NCBI RefSeq assembly: GCF_905220365.1 | Contig: NC_061132.1 | Coordinates: forward strand, 4,030,001-4,094,000 | Source of the DNA: Vanessa cardui | Taxonomy: Eukaryota > Arthropoda > Insecta > Lepidoptera > Nymphalidae | Direction: 5' to 3' | DNA: 64,000 nucleotides | Shown here: piece by piece, positions 22,681 to 34,985 of the stretch | How the letters are laid out: every line of letters begins with the position of its first letter | Position numbering within the stretch: the first letter of the stretch is position 1 | Translations under genes and position numbers: made by a program | Notes under the pieces: model-generated | Told to the model about the DNA's origin: nothing | Seen by the model: only the letters and a program-made list of their open reading frames with translations | Databases searched by the model: none

Positions 22681-23837
22681 CTTTACATCGAGGTCCATAT
22701 GCAAGTGAACAATGTGAAAAATATGTAAACTACGGAAAATCTTTTTTATCGTAACGACTTTATCAGCTTAATTTTTTGTTATTGTTGTTAATCATTTGAT
22801 GAAATGAATGTTTGTATTTTAAAATATTAATGAAATTAATATAGGCAAAATTTTTTTTCCAGAGATCTAATCAAAAATTAAATGCTTTTTTTATATCCCA
22901 AGTTGTTTTATTACTGTTTCCAAATTCGTACAAATCTATGACGTCATTTAAACTAATCATGTAATCAACTGTATAATATAACAGTAAGGGTTTTGTTTGT
23001 AAATGTGTTACAATACCTCTACTCGTTCGCATTTTCGTTGAAATCGATTTTCCTCAGTTCGAATAACACACCGTTGAGTATCTATAAAATAAATTAGCTG
23101 TGCCCGCGACCTTGTACGCCTTTGAATATAACAAAAAAAATATTATTGAAGCCTAAGTTTTTCCCTATTATATCAGTTATCTGCCAGTTAAAGTCCCGTC
23201 AAAATCGGACCAGCCTTTTCAGAGATTAGCCGGAAAAAACAGACAAAAATTGTAAAAAATGTTATTTTGGTATATGTGCTGTGTATAAATACATATGCAT
23301 TAAGTAAAACGTGTTATTTGTGCTATTTTAATATTACAAACAGACAATCCAATTTATTATATGTATAGATAATAATGTCACAATCAGAGACGCTATCTTA
23401 GAAAACCATGCAACATAGTTCAACATAATTCTGCAACATATCGTGCTATTAGTGCGAACCGTTGTGAAGTTCCCTTCTTTATTACACATGTAATTAACTG
23501 TGACAATTACTTGACCAGCGCCACGTTACAGTAGGTGACTCATAAATCCGGATTGACAACCGAATTGAAATATTCCGTTGCTTTGTTTTGGATCCCATAG
23601 TCAGAACCTGAACAACCTCTCCGCAAACTACCCTTGAAGAATATCCATTCCAATAAAAAAAGAGTCATCAAAATTGGTTGGCGTGATATTGAGTTATTCG
23701 TTCATTTGTCGCGCACATACTTAATACAAATTTAAGACTTATATGGTTTTCTTATGGATGCCATTATCAGAACTGTACCAAATTGAAATGGGAACGGAAA
23801 GTACTAGCTTTTGTATAAAAAAATGTACGACACGATA
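22681..23837. other. Non-coding region with a family 'R' repeat
   Basis: About 23093-23375 carries tagctgtgcccgcgaccttg and a tail ending aatttattatatgtatagat, resembling 3943-4140. The rest shows no gene. Confidence 0.45.
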
Positions 23838-24035
23838 AATGGGAAAACGTGTTCAAGAGTGGAGACCGCGTTTCGGCAAACGTAGTGTAGGACGTCAAGC
23901 ACGTTGGAGTGACGATTTGCGCAAGACGGCTGGAAGGAGCTGGATACGAGTATCCGAAGAAACTGCTGTATTTGGAGAGGCCTATATCCAGCAGTGGGCA
24001 AATATAGCCCATATTAGTTGATGATGATGAAAAAA
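23838..24035 (+). mobile_element. RTE LINE 3' end with GAT tail
   Basis: The frame reads KRVQEWRPRFGKRSVGRQAR and AFGEAYIQQW-like text, then a short ttgatgatgatga tail. This is the C-terminal end of the RTE family whose longer copy ends at 48641. Confidence 0.8.
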
Positions 24036-24059
24036 ATGAATTATCTAAATCGTTTTACC

Positions 24060-24440
24060 AAGTCGAAAGTCCGGAGTTACAAATAAACAAAAAAAAACAC
24101 CGTCTACCAGTGGCCACAAACGCTGTAAAGTGCTCGAAACGTCGGGATGTCCAAAATAATTAATATACGCGATTCAAATCCGTTATAACTAGTTTTATTC
24201 CAATGTGTAATAATCGCGAAAATTTAAGACAACATGTGAACCAGTACGGACTGGAAACATCAAATAAAATTCGCCGGTTGGAGTACCTAAAAGTTAAACA
24301 TGCCCAATTCGTAACGTCCATGAACCTCCCTAAAATATGCCGTGACAATAATCTTATTCAGGTTTGTGTAAAAAAAAACAGTCGAAATGAGTCCCTCCTT
24401 CTTTTTGAAATGAAAGAAAAGTGCGAGATGGTCGTATGAC
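24060..24440 (+). mobile_element. Penelope-like retroelement, 5' fragment
   Basis: The terminal-type text gaaacgtcgggatgt, aaaataattaatatacgcga and ttataactagttttatt is followed by a frame at about 24203 reading NRENLRQHVNQYGLE and LEYLKVKHAQFVTSMN. The inverted terminal text recurs at 31540-31600 beside a second fragment. Penelope-like assignment is from recognition of this layout. Confidence 0.5.
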
Positions 24441-24714
24441 TACGCGACACAACATGAATTCCCATTTGATATCTTCGGTCGAAGCTAGAAAATAATGATA
24501 GAACTTCAAATAGAGGTAAGTTAGTAAAATTATTCATTAAGTATTCAGTAAGGATAAATAGTTTATTGCTATTTCAAATTTGTTATAAAAACGTTCTGTA
24601 ATTTTTCGTTAAAGAGTAAAAAAAGTTCAATCACTCTTCCTCACAAACTTTCGGCATCGTATTTTGGAAGGAATTAGCTGGTGTTCCTAAAAAGTTATCG
24701 TATTCTTCAGAAAA

Positions 24715-24759
24715 AAAAAACAAATATTAATAACATATTTTTGTTAATATTTGTTTTTT
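24715..24759. repeat. 16-bp perfect inverted repeat
   Basis: Arms 24715-24730 and 24744-24759 (aaaaaacaaatattaa and its complement) around a 13-base loop. It lies in a transposon-like region ending with gaagtcggtg. Confidence 0.85.
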
Positions 24760-24839
24760 GAAGTCATCTCTTTGAAGTCGGTGTTATTTTTTTAAAAAAT
24801 ATTTTATTTTACTCTTTTTAGTGCTATTTTCACAAAATA

Positions 24840-25375
24840 GAAATTAAAAGCCCTTATGTAATAAATGATTTTTGTAGATTTTTTCAAATAGCGCTAAACC
24901 TATTTCAATAAAACTTATATCCGGAGCATGATATACCAAACAGTAACATAACAAAAGAAATGTTTAGTGAACCTGTACTTCTCTTCATAAAAGCTACGAC
25001 GTGGAGTATAAATCCATATATTAATGTTCATAGAACTATTTCCTAACTCCTAGTAATTGAGGACGTACACCTTCCATCATCAGCTCAGCAGTATAATATT
25101 ATGATTGCCAGAAGCAAATGCCAATATAACTTCAGAAAATATGTAAAACACGGTACAAATGCCTATAAAATATGAGGGTTCCCCTCGATTTCTCCAGAAT
25201 CACATCATCAGAACCTGTTCTAATTAATATGGGACCAACTAGAAGGTCCTACCTTTCAAATAAAAAAAGAATTTTAAAATCGGTCCACGCGTCTTCGAGA
25301 AATCGGGGAACATACATAAAAAAAGATTCCGACGAATTGATAACCTCCTCTTTTTTTGAAGTCGGTTAAAAAATC
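24840..25375. repeat. Dispersed repeat ending gaagtcggtta
   Basis: The right end (gacgaattgataacctcctc then ttgaagtcggttaaaa) recurs at 37335-37375. AT-rich and non-coding, probably the 3' end of a transposon in the 5' flank of GR4. Confidence 0.5.
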
Positions 25376-25547
25376 TCATTGTAAATAATATTTTAGGGCT
25401 AAGCTGTTACGATTGTTTTGAATAATGTAGATAGTTGAAATTAAAAATAAATTGTAATGAAAATGATAAAGTCAATCAAAAGCGCCTGTTTTTGTCATTA
25501 TTAAAATTGTCGCGTCGGAACTACTAGTCTGAATGGTTTTTTCCATA

Positions 25548-27202
25548 ATGGATATTCAAGTCTCTCATACGTTGCCCAAGAAACATAATGCTATGATGTA
25601 TATAATCATGTACACTCGTCTGCTTTTTGGATTGTATTCGAAAGTCCACAACAGTCTAGCTTTTACTGTTGTGACCAAGATCTATTGCGTCACTTTTGCA
25701 ATAATTGCAACATTTTTCTGTAAGGATCGATATTATTATTTAAAGCAGCGCGACACACACTTTCCATTTATCATAAAAATTTTAACTTTTAATTTCTCGA
25801 TCTTTGTATCAGTTCTGACCGACGGCGAGTATTTCTTCGAATACTTAAGAGGGACTGACAAAATTGATCATTTGGGATTTGTTAGAGAAGAACAATTTGA
25901 CGTACAATTTTCTTGTGTTTTATTCATTTTCATTCTTTTATATCGCATTTCACGTGTAGCCGCATTATTGATTGTGAGATACGATTTATATTATAAAGTG
26001 ATTGAGGTCAATTTCCTAATATTACTGTCAGTACATCTAAGTCACATGACCCGGATCCTAATGTTTGAAATATTGTGGATTCGTTTAAAAGCTCTGAGAA
26101 AAAGAATGGAAAGTTTTCCCTGCGTATTATGTGGTGAACAAACTTCTGTGGTCATCACGATTTTGAAGGAACATTTGAAAATTTATAAAAATATATTAGA
26201 TAATAACAGAAATATCGGCCACGCAGCGAAATTATTGGTAAGTATATGACGGCAGTTAGTCGAATATTAACAGTTATGAAGTCAATTAATATATAACTTG
26301 ATAATAATTTGTAGGTCATATTCACAAGTTACTTGTATCCGTTTTAATACTTAAACATAAGATATACTTGCACATTGAAATCTACGAGTTCTACATGAAC
26401 TTATATATAAATCTTGTGCTAAATATTTGCGTTTCGTATGTTTTAATATTTGCCAATATATTTAAGTAAAATTTATACTTTCCAGATGTTGTTACACTTG
26501 CTGATTTGTTTCATAGTTTTGCTAATTTTCGCAGACTTTGTTAGTAAGGGTATGACAAAATTTCAAGTAAGTATTGGCCGTCTCCTGTTATAGTACATTT
26601 ATACTCGACGTGCCAAAATCCTCAATTGCTGCTAAAATTATTTAATTTAATTTTAATTTTTTGGTTTCGGTTTTTGGCTATTTAAAACATGTTTTATTTA
26701 CAGCAAACCATTAATATGACAGCTGAAATAGTATTCGATGTCTTTCTGTTTTGTTTTCCCGCTATATTTGGAGAGTTAGCCAGCGCTGAAGCGGAAAAGA
26801 TAAAAACTATATTGGCCAATTAATCTAGGATATGCAACAGTAAGTTTATTCAGGTGCAAAAAATATTTTAACCTTCAAGTTTATAAATACAAAAAGCATG
26901 GCACAGAGGTCTTGAAAAACGATTCACAACGAGATAACTTTTACCTGAATCCAACGTCAATGTGGAAAAGATAAAGGTTATAAATTCTTTGAAGACCATG
27001 ATATTATAAATATATCTTTTTTTCAGACTATGAACTACGGAATACGATTTTGGATGGAATAAAATTCCTGGAACTTTGTCCAGTGAAGTTCACCGTCTGG
27101 CGCCTGTTCGCCGTCAACTCGTCGCTACCGCTGACTATTATCAGCGTCTTTATTACATACACTATTGTGGTATTTCAATTTCATCAAGTGAAAATCCTTT
27201 AA
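25548..27202 (+). pseudogene. GR4: class A gustatory receptor with one premature stop
   Basis: Exons 25548-26237, 26486-26566, 26704-26839 and 27027-27202, all with good GT-AG sites (GTAAGT donors). Start at 25548 because MDIQVS is shared with GR5, whereas the upstream ATG at 25533 is not; it also matches GR9 in spacing. Exon 1 (230 residues) holds most membrane segments and the LSHMTRILMFEILWIRLKAL loop. Exon 3 has IFGELASAEAEKIK. Exon 4 ends TYTIVVFQFHQVKIL. The single fault is TAA at 26821-26823 in exon 3, where GR9 has CGA and GR1 ATA. Without readthrough the protein loses the last exon, including the final membrane segment and the signature motif. Everything downstream is still open. It is either a very young pseudogene or a readthrough gene. 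Confidence 0.85.
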
Positions 27203-28599
27203 AACGTAACTTCCTTTATCTGTCATCAATTTTAATTTAATCTTGATTATAGTTATAAGCCTCTTATATTTTTCTTCAATAGCAAATAATGACCATTCAT
27301 TTTCTTGGAAGAAAGCTTTGGAAAAGGCACTTGTCGAAAGCCTTCGCTATGCCCAAAGTGGCAGCTACTTTCTTCCCAGCGGATTCAACTGCGTCCCTCC
27401 GTACCGTCCATACGTACGTCAAGTAAAATAGAAAATCACCAGCTATGCGAGCCCATTGTAAACCGTACCGGCTATCTGGTGGCTAATCGGCTGATTCTTG
27501 TCAATATTCTGCAGAATATGGAAGTTTATAATGGATAACATTATTTTGAGAACAAGGATCCATGTAAACAAGAGACAATATAACGAGGGTCAACTCAGAA
27601 GCAGATGTCTGTAGCGCGGTTGGAGGGATGGTATCGTTTCTATTTTCTTTGGTCATCCCGAATCTGCTAGGACGTTAAAAGAGAGCCCAGAAGTTTCACA
27701 TACAGCTCTCCTCCTTTTCTTAGTCTCGCCTTTTGGGCCCATTATTTACCATCCCTGCGTATAAATTTGTGTTCCTCGAGGAAGACCAGTACCGGTCTCA
27801 CGCCAATTTTGTCATTATACTCTGTCTTCGCCTTAACAATAAAAATTTTTAAAGTAATTTTTTGAATGCGCTGATATTTGGTTTAGTAACGTTCCTGCTT
27901 TCGGCGAGACGCCGTTTAACAGAAGCGAACAAACCAAGGCTGGAACTTACCACCACTTAAAGCACCACTTTAGTGATAGAGTCAGGAACAAAGTTCGGGT
28001 CATCTGGCGAGAAACAAATCTCCACGGGACAGAAGCTAAGCAAGACAGTAGCTTACAAAGCGAGACCATGAGGGGCCGGCAACCGGCACTGTACTTTGGA
28101 AGAGTCACCCGAAAATCCCATTCGCGGATAAATAATCATCGGGGTTTAAACGCGGCTAGATAATGGGTAGGTACTGCCTTTCAAGGCTACCAAGGTAAAG
28201 GCCGGCCGGTGGTACAAAGGAATGTTCCAATTTGTATCCTGGTAGGGAAGAAAAGTGGAGTCCACAACGAGGATTATCCAGAACAGCACAAATGTGACGA
28301 GTATGAACAAAATGTGCACAAATCTGTTGTGATTTCTTCAATTTAAGAAAAACATTAAAATATACCCTCAAGTTTAAAAATTGTGTATCTTTTTGCAGAT
28401 GTAAAGCGTTGATGGTGTTCTGCTAATAGTATACTCTGCAAAAGTAATAAAAATAGCCTTTATTTCCACTACAAAGAAATGTTACATCGTACTTATTCTC
28501 GGTTATAATAATAATTAATAAATAATAATAATATATATATATATTACTTTTTTGTATATAAATAAATACAAATAGAAATTAAATAATGTTTGTTGTAGT
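27203..28599. other. Spacer between GR4 and GR5, mixed repeat debris
   Basis: 27540-28330 is less AT-rich than the flanks and has short frames in several phases without recognisable domains; probably old transposon sequence. No GR exon seen. Confidence 0.4.
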
Positions 28600-28750
28600 C
28601 ACCTCTACCACGTAGGCCTACACACCTTTCTTAATGACCGGCAACGAATCTGCAAACCCACCGGGCGTTTGCAGATGTCCATGGGCGGTGGTAGTCACTT
28701 TTCATCAGGCGAGCCTCCTGGCCGTTTGCCAACTTTAGCATAAAAAAAGA
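28600..28750 (+). repeat. Family 'D' repeat
   Basis: Contains ttgcagatgtccatgggcgg and a cacttttcatcaggcgagcc end, like 10315-10475. Confidence 0.5.
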
Positions 28751-29242
28751 TTCCAATATTTACAGCTTGACATTACAAACAAATTTTGACGTGTAGTTAT
28801 TCTAAAAGTATATGAAAAGTATTTATGACAGAAACATTATTTTCAAGATCTATTTTCCATCGTTCCCAATCACGCTTTTTGTATAAAGTTATTAATAGAT
28901 AATTTCGATATTTGTAAATTTATTAAAATATTACACTTACTAATTATTTAGTACCTATCTATCTATAGCATTCATCCATCGATTAGATTCCGTTACTTTT
29001 CATACGAAACTACTATTAATTTAAGTAAGTGTATCTTTAAATATTACTTGTATATAAAGTCAAATCATCGACTGAAAGATTATTAAATAATATATTATAT
29101 TAAAGAACCAAATTAAGTTATTGTGTTATTGAAGGGCAACACTGAAGTTTGACACTACTAGCATTCTTTCCACCATTCCACGTGGTTATTTATGATTCGT
29201 ACTATTTTTAAAATTTATAGATCAAATCAGTTAAGGAATTAA

Positions 29243-30554
29243 TCTATATATATAAAAATGAATTGATGTTCGTTAGTCTCGCTAAAACTCCAGAACGGCT
29301 GGACCGATTTGGCTAATTTTGGTCTTGAATTATTTGTGGAAGTCCAGGGAAGGTTTACAAAGTGAATAAGTATGATAAAAATGCTAGATATATAAAAAAA
29401 AACCAACAACTTCGTTTTTCCTTAGAAATACATTTATTAAAGAATTATCATTGATTTTCTATGACTATCGATGTTAGACAATAAAATATTGATGTTTTAA
29501 AATTGATTTTGCTATATTTAAAACATCGATACAACTGTTTTTCGAATTTGTATATACATATAAAATATGTGGCATTTTTCGATGTCACTTTATAACTCAA
29601 GAACGGGCTCACCTACTCAACCCAAATTTTCAGGGTTTGTTCGGACTATTTAGTAGATGATTTATATGAAGTTTGCACAAAATCGGTCGAGTGGTTCTTC
29701 ATTTATCATATTTTTTGTAAGAAATGAATTCAATTAATGGCGGGTCATTTTGTTAATGGAGATTTTTCATCATGGAATCCAAAGTAACGAAACTCTTCAA
29801 TTCTGAGGAGCACGTTAGCGATACTCGGCGGAATCTTATATGGGTTATTTGAATATTTTCAGAAGTCGTTTTATTCTGTTTACATAGACGTTTCACCCTA
29901 ACTTCGTTTACTTCATGCGAACGGCGCTGACTCATATAAACGGCACGCTTATGCTTATAATCGTAAATCGACTTTTGAGTAGTCTAATGTTAATCATTTC
30001 ATTTTACTTTGGAGGACTCTAATAAACATTTTGAATACGCAATTATTTTTATTACTTTTTAGGGCATATTAAATTGTTTGAAAATTTTGTTTTGTTTGAA
30101 GTCGATTTCTTTTTGTTAAAATTTTTATTTATATAAGTATCTAATTGTTGTGACGTGACTATTTTTGAGAAATATAAAGTATACAATATTTTTAAAATAT
30201 TATAAGCAACATCACCATAATAAAACTTGACCACCTATATATTTTTGTATTGCAAATTAGTTACAAATTAAAACTTATCGTATAACCAGTTTACACTCAA
30301 TGGTTTTGCATACCTTATGTTGTAAGGACTTAATCATAGCGACATGGCAATTTATCACGCAACCTCATGATTCCTGTGTCTTTGAAAATATAAAAAAATG
30401 TATTGACAGTGTCGTTTTTAATGTAAGTATCAATTGTTTATTGTTACAGTTCAGATCACCAGTTTCGCTGCGTGCAATTGTTTCTATGCTCATCACATTT
30501 GGACTAATTTAAGCATTTCGATTATGGCAGTACGAAGTTTGCCGGGTCAGCTAG
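29243..30554 (+). mobile_element. Helitron-like element, non-autonomous
   Basis: Starts TCTATATATATAAAAATG after an A and ends gccgggtcagCTAG before a T, matching the Helitron rule of 5' TC, 3' CTAG and insertion between A and T. About 1.3 kb with no Rep/helicase frame. A family B repeat is nested at about 29960-30140. Confidence 0.5.
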
Positions 30555-31534
30555 TTTTTAATAAAACAAAAAATAAAATCAATGTAAAATAATATATTAC
30601 CCGATGCGATGATGTTGGAACTGTAAGTTGGTTGTATAATATTGATTGTTGAAATGAACAATAAATTGTATTGAAGATATTCATTGTCATAAATATCTTC
30701 GAAGAATCGAAAAGGGCCGGTTTTGACATTATTAACATTGTCGTATCGGAACTACTGGTCCGAGAGGTTTTCCCACAATGGATATTCAAGTCTCTGACAC
30801 GTTGCCGGAGAAACATTACACTATGATAAATATAATCATGTACACTCGTCTTCTTTTTGGATTATATACGAAAGTCCACAAGTGTTTAGCCTTTACTGTT
30901 ATAGCTAAGATATATTGTCTTACTTTTGCAATAATTGTAACGTATTTCTGTGTGCAAATTTATTTAATATTTGACGAAAAACATGTAAATATGCTCATTA
31001 CCGTAAAACTTTTACCTTTCATTGTTACGATTTTAGTATCAGTTCCAGTTGTAACCAACGGCGAATATTTTCGATTATTTGGACGGAATAGAAAAAATAC
31101 ATAACTCAGCGTTTGTTGAAGAAGAAAGTTTTAAAGTTCTCTTTTCTTTTGCCATATTCATATTTGTTACTTTATTTCGTGTTCTACGGATAGCATTAGT
31201 ATCACTCACTTTTGCAATACCTTTTGTCAGCAAATTATTTGTGTTCTATGTACTGATGTTGACGTCAGTAAATTTAGGTAATATCACCGAGATCTTAATG
31301 TTAAAAAGCGGCAATGAAGAACACGATGCGATGCTTGCTACGACTCTAACTGATCATTTGAGCGCTTATAAAAACATATTAGATAACAACAAGAAAAATG
31401 GCCACGCTACGAAGCTCTTGGTAAGGATATTGCGATAACTCTTGCAGGCATGTGTATGGTGTTCTGCTCTTAATTTCTCTATGTAATGAAATATTTATAG
31501 TAATTAATTGTTTAAACTTATTTTCTTATTTAAA

Positions 31535-31955
31535 TAAAACTAATTATAACGGATGAATCGCGTATATTAATTATTTTTAAACATCCCGACGTTTCGTGCG
31601 CTTTGCAGTGTTCGTGGTCACGGGTAGACTAAGATGACATTTGTCTATTTGAAGAACAAAGGAAATATTATTAACAACTACCGCCAACGATTTCTCAATT
31701 GATATCTTGAGTAACGTTCCGGTTGCACGCAGAAGGTACTAACTGTATCTTTAGGTCTTGCAGTCTGCTGGATTTGGGATTTTAAATTTTTAATAAGTGG
31801 ATCCCAGGTGTTAGAAAGTCTCCAACCATCTTCTCTATTGAAGTTCGGATGTTTTTGAATTTCAATAGCCTCGCGTATCATTCTAGGAATGAATCTGTGT
31901 TCTCTAGCGAGGATCTGTGGTTTATCAAATCGGATAAAATGGTTAGGTTTATCCA
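31535..31955 (-). mobile_element. Penelope-like retroelement, 3' fragment
   Basis: The minus strand reads HRFIPRMIREAIEIQKHPNF, NREDGWRLSNTWDPLI and a stop, then the terminal text acgaaacgtcgggatgttta. That is the tail of a Penelope-like ORF followed by its terminal repeat; the terminal text matches 24100-24190. Confidence 0.5.
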
Positions 31956-34255
31956 GAGCATGTAGTCCTCCATTTCACCAAGAAAACCTACTACAACGTT
32001 GTCATGGGGGACTTTAACGCTAAAGTGGGAGTACAGAATTGAAGCGAAACGGTAGTAGAACCTCATGGATTTGGAAGCAGGAATCGTAGGGGGCAAATGC
32101 TTGTCAACTTCCTCGAACGGGAGAGGCTTTTCTTGATGAACTCCTTCTTCAAGAAGCAGCCGCAAAGGAAGTGGACGTGGTAAAGCCCTGACACTATGAC
32201 AAGAAATGAGATCGACTTCATAATGACGGACAAGAGGCATATATTCAGAGACGTCTCAGTGATTAACAGGTTCAACACCGGTAGTTATCACTGACTTCTC
32301 TGAGGCTCTCTGAATATCAATTTTAAAAAAATTTAAAAATTTTTTTTCAAAAACTGTAGCAACTTCCTTTTGACTATTTACTACTTTACTATTATAATTC
32401 AGGCTCAATTCGGAGTTGCAACTGCCAACTCTATCAGTTTCACAATTAATAATTTTCCAGGTCATTTTTATCTTGTCATGTGCATTCTTAATTTTATTTT
32501 TTATAGTTAAAGATTTTGCCAAAAATCACACTTTTTTAAATAATTTTGAATAGTTACTTTCATAATTGGCAAAAGTGACACTATGATTATACGCCCTTTT
32601 ATTGTAAAACTCATACATTCGTTGCCTACTTTTATGAATTCCAATAGTCGCCCAATCATTGAATTTTAAAAAGTTCTTGTATTAACTGTTTTAGAAGTGA
32701 ATATGGATTTAAAATTGTTTCTAATTAATTTGAATGAATTGTTATACAAGACATTGGGATTGTCACTAAAATATAGATGAGGGAGATTAGCCATAATATT
32801 ACTTCTAAACTTCTCAATAAAACTTGTTTTCAAAGGAACAAACATTATCTTTTCAGAAGTACTTATTTTTTTAACATGAAAATTAAATAACGCTTGTTGT
32901 CCACAATGATCTGAACTGAAGTTATTAATAATAATTTTGTTTTGTGTGAAAAATGAACATCCTATAGCTACATTAACACGCCATTTCTCCAAAAATCTGC
33001 CTGAAGTCAGTATTAGCGAAATAGAGACTGCTCTTGGACAGCTTAAAAATGGAAAAGTCCCTGGAGAGGACGGCGTTACCACAGAGTTATTAAAAGCGGG
33101 AGGTAAACCGGTACTTAGGAAACTTCGGACGCTTTTTAACTCTGTCTTCTAAGGGAGAACTCCGGAGGCGTGGGATAGGAGTGTGGTCGTCCTGTTCTTC
33201 AAAAAGGGAGACAAAACCCTGCTGAAGAACTATCTTCCCATATCCCTACTGAGCCACGTCTATAAGCTGTTTTCAAGAGTGATCACGAACCGTCTTGCGC
33301 GATGATTCGACGAACTCCAACCCCCGTAACACGCCGGGTTTCGGACCGGATACGGCACCATAGACCACATCCATACAGTGCGGCAGATTATACAGAAGTC
33401 CCATGAGTATAATCGGACCCTGTGTCTTGCATTTGTGGACTATGAGAAGGCCTTTGACTCGGTTGAAATCTGGGCTGTTCTGGAGTCCCTACAGCGTTGC
33501 CAAGTGGATTGGCGATACATCCAAGTGATGAGATATCTCTACGAACCTGCCATCATGTCCGTCCGAGTACAGAATCAGCAAACAAATCCCATACCATTGC
33601 ACCGAGGAGTGAGACAAAGGGACGTTATTTTCCCCAATAATAAAGAATATCTTCATGATGCTAAACTGGAATGGCGTGGCATCAACATCAAAGGCGAATA
33701 CATCTCTCACTTGAGATTCGCAGACGACTTCTTCATCGTGGCAGAAACGCTGCAGGATCTACAACAAATGCTGAACGAGTTGGCTGATTCTTTCGATGCG
33801 TATCTGCCTACGGATGAACACGTTCTACCGGAACCGAATACGATACACGGTACCGTCCTCGAAGTTGTTCAAAAATATGTCTACCTCGGGCAGACTTTAC
33901 GATTAGGTAGAAACAACCTTGAGGACGAGGTGAATAGAAGAATTCAGCTGGGTTGGGCAGCGTTTGCGAAGTTACGTCGAATCTTTACATCGTCCCACAG
34001 TGCCTTAAGAAGAAAGTCTTCAAACAGTGCGTCCTATCCGTCATGACATACGGAGCCGAAACGTGGACACTCACGACAAGGCTGGTCCACCAGCTTAAAG
34101 TCGCGCTATAGAAAAGACTATGCTCGGCGTTTCTCTGCGGGATCGCATCAGAAATGATGTGATCCGTCAAATATAAGTAATCAAGTAGGCTGAATTGGCA
34201 GTGGGCTAGTCAGATTTGTCGCAGAACCGACACGGGCGTACGGGCTGATGATTAT
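31955..34255 (+). mobile_element. RTE-type LINE copy, broken by a second LINE
   Basis: Resumes the RTE family inside the endonuclease (TTTAACGCTAAAGTG, then frame breaks) to about 32330. It is interrupted by foreign LINE text and continues from about 32955 with LGQLKNGKVPGEDGVTTELL. From 33378 the RT is open for 222 codons with FVDYEKAFDSVE and the catalytic LRFADDFFIV box. It ends near 34255 with a short GATGATTATGAT tail. About 540 nt of the 20240-22335 copy, between endonuclease and RT, is missing at the interruption. Confidence 0.85.
32330..32950 (-). mobile_element. Different LINE fragment nested in the RTE copy
   Basis: The minus strand has VKKISTSEKIMFVPLKTSFI, then NDWATIGIHKSRQRMYEFYN and IKNAHDKIKMTWKIIN, the linker between endonuclease and RT of jockey/CR1-type elements. 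Frames are broken. Confidence 0.7.
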
Positions 34256-34379
34256 GATAAATTACTGACTTCTATAGTCACATTCAACCGTTATTTCACT
34301 CCAAATATCCAAAAACGTAAATAAATACATATCTCATCACTTCTAATCAGTATCACAAAATTATTTTTTATTTTTCTGC

Positions 34380-34985
34380 CTTAAAAAATAACAGAGTTCC
34401 ATTCTAACTTTCTACCCCTATTTCACCTCCTTAGAGGTAGAATATGCAGATACGCTTTAATTAGTATTTACTCATTTCTAATTATTAATTTTAAAATGAA
34501 GTTCTACGGACCTAACTTCAAAAATGGCGGACGCCCATATAAACTTTCAACCCTTATTTAATCATTTTAGGGATAGAATATCCAAAAACACTGAAATAGG
34601 TATTGACTTATTTTCAATCATTATCTCAAAACTAAACTTTCATGTCTCTAATTAAAAAGACGACGGACTATAATACAAACTTTCAACCCTTATTTCACCC
34701 ATTTAGGGATAGCATATCCAAAACGCTGAAATTGATATCGACTTATTTTTAAACAGTATCCCAAAATAAAAATTACACGTTTCTAACTTAAAAAATAACG
34801 GACTTGCATACAAACGTTTAACCCCTATTTCATCCCCTTAGGGGTATTCCAAAATTCCTATCTTAGTGGGTGTCTACTCAATAAATCCATCCTACTCAAT
34901 AAATTTCAAGGCCCTAACATTAGTTTACGCTGGGCGATGATGAATCAGTCAGTCAGGACTTGTTATTTTATACATATATATAGAT
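34380..34985. repeat. Diverged tandem repeat of about 150 bp with transposon end
   Basis: Four or so units share tttcaacccttatttcaccc, then tagggatag and atatccaaaa plus a cgacttatttt section. The block ends tgggcgatgatgaatcagtc, a common lepidopteran transposon terminus. Non-coding. Confidence 0.65.

Noticed and set aside
31678..31881. Minus-strand frame (MIREAIEIQKHPNF) as a host gene.
   Set aside because: The text and the adjoining gaaacgtcgggatg terminus fit a Penelope-like retroelement; no host gene structure.
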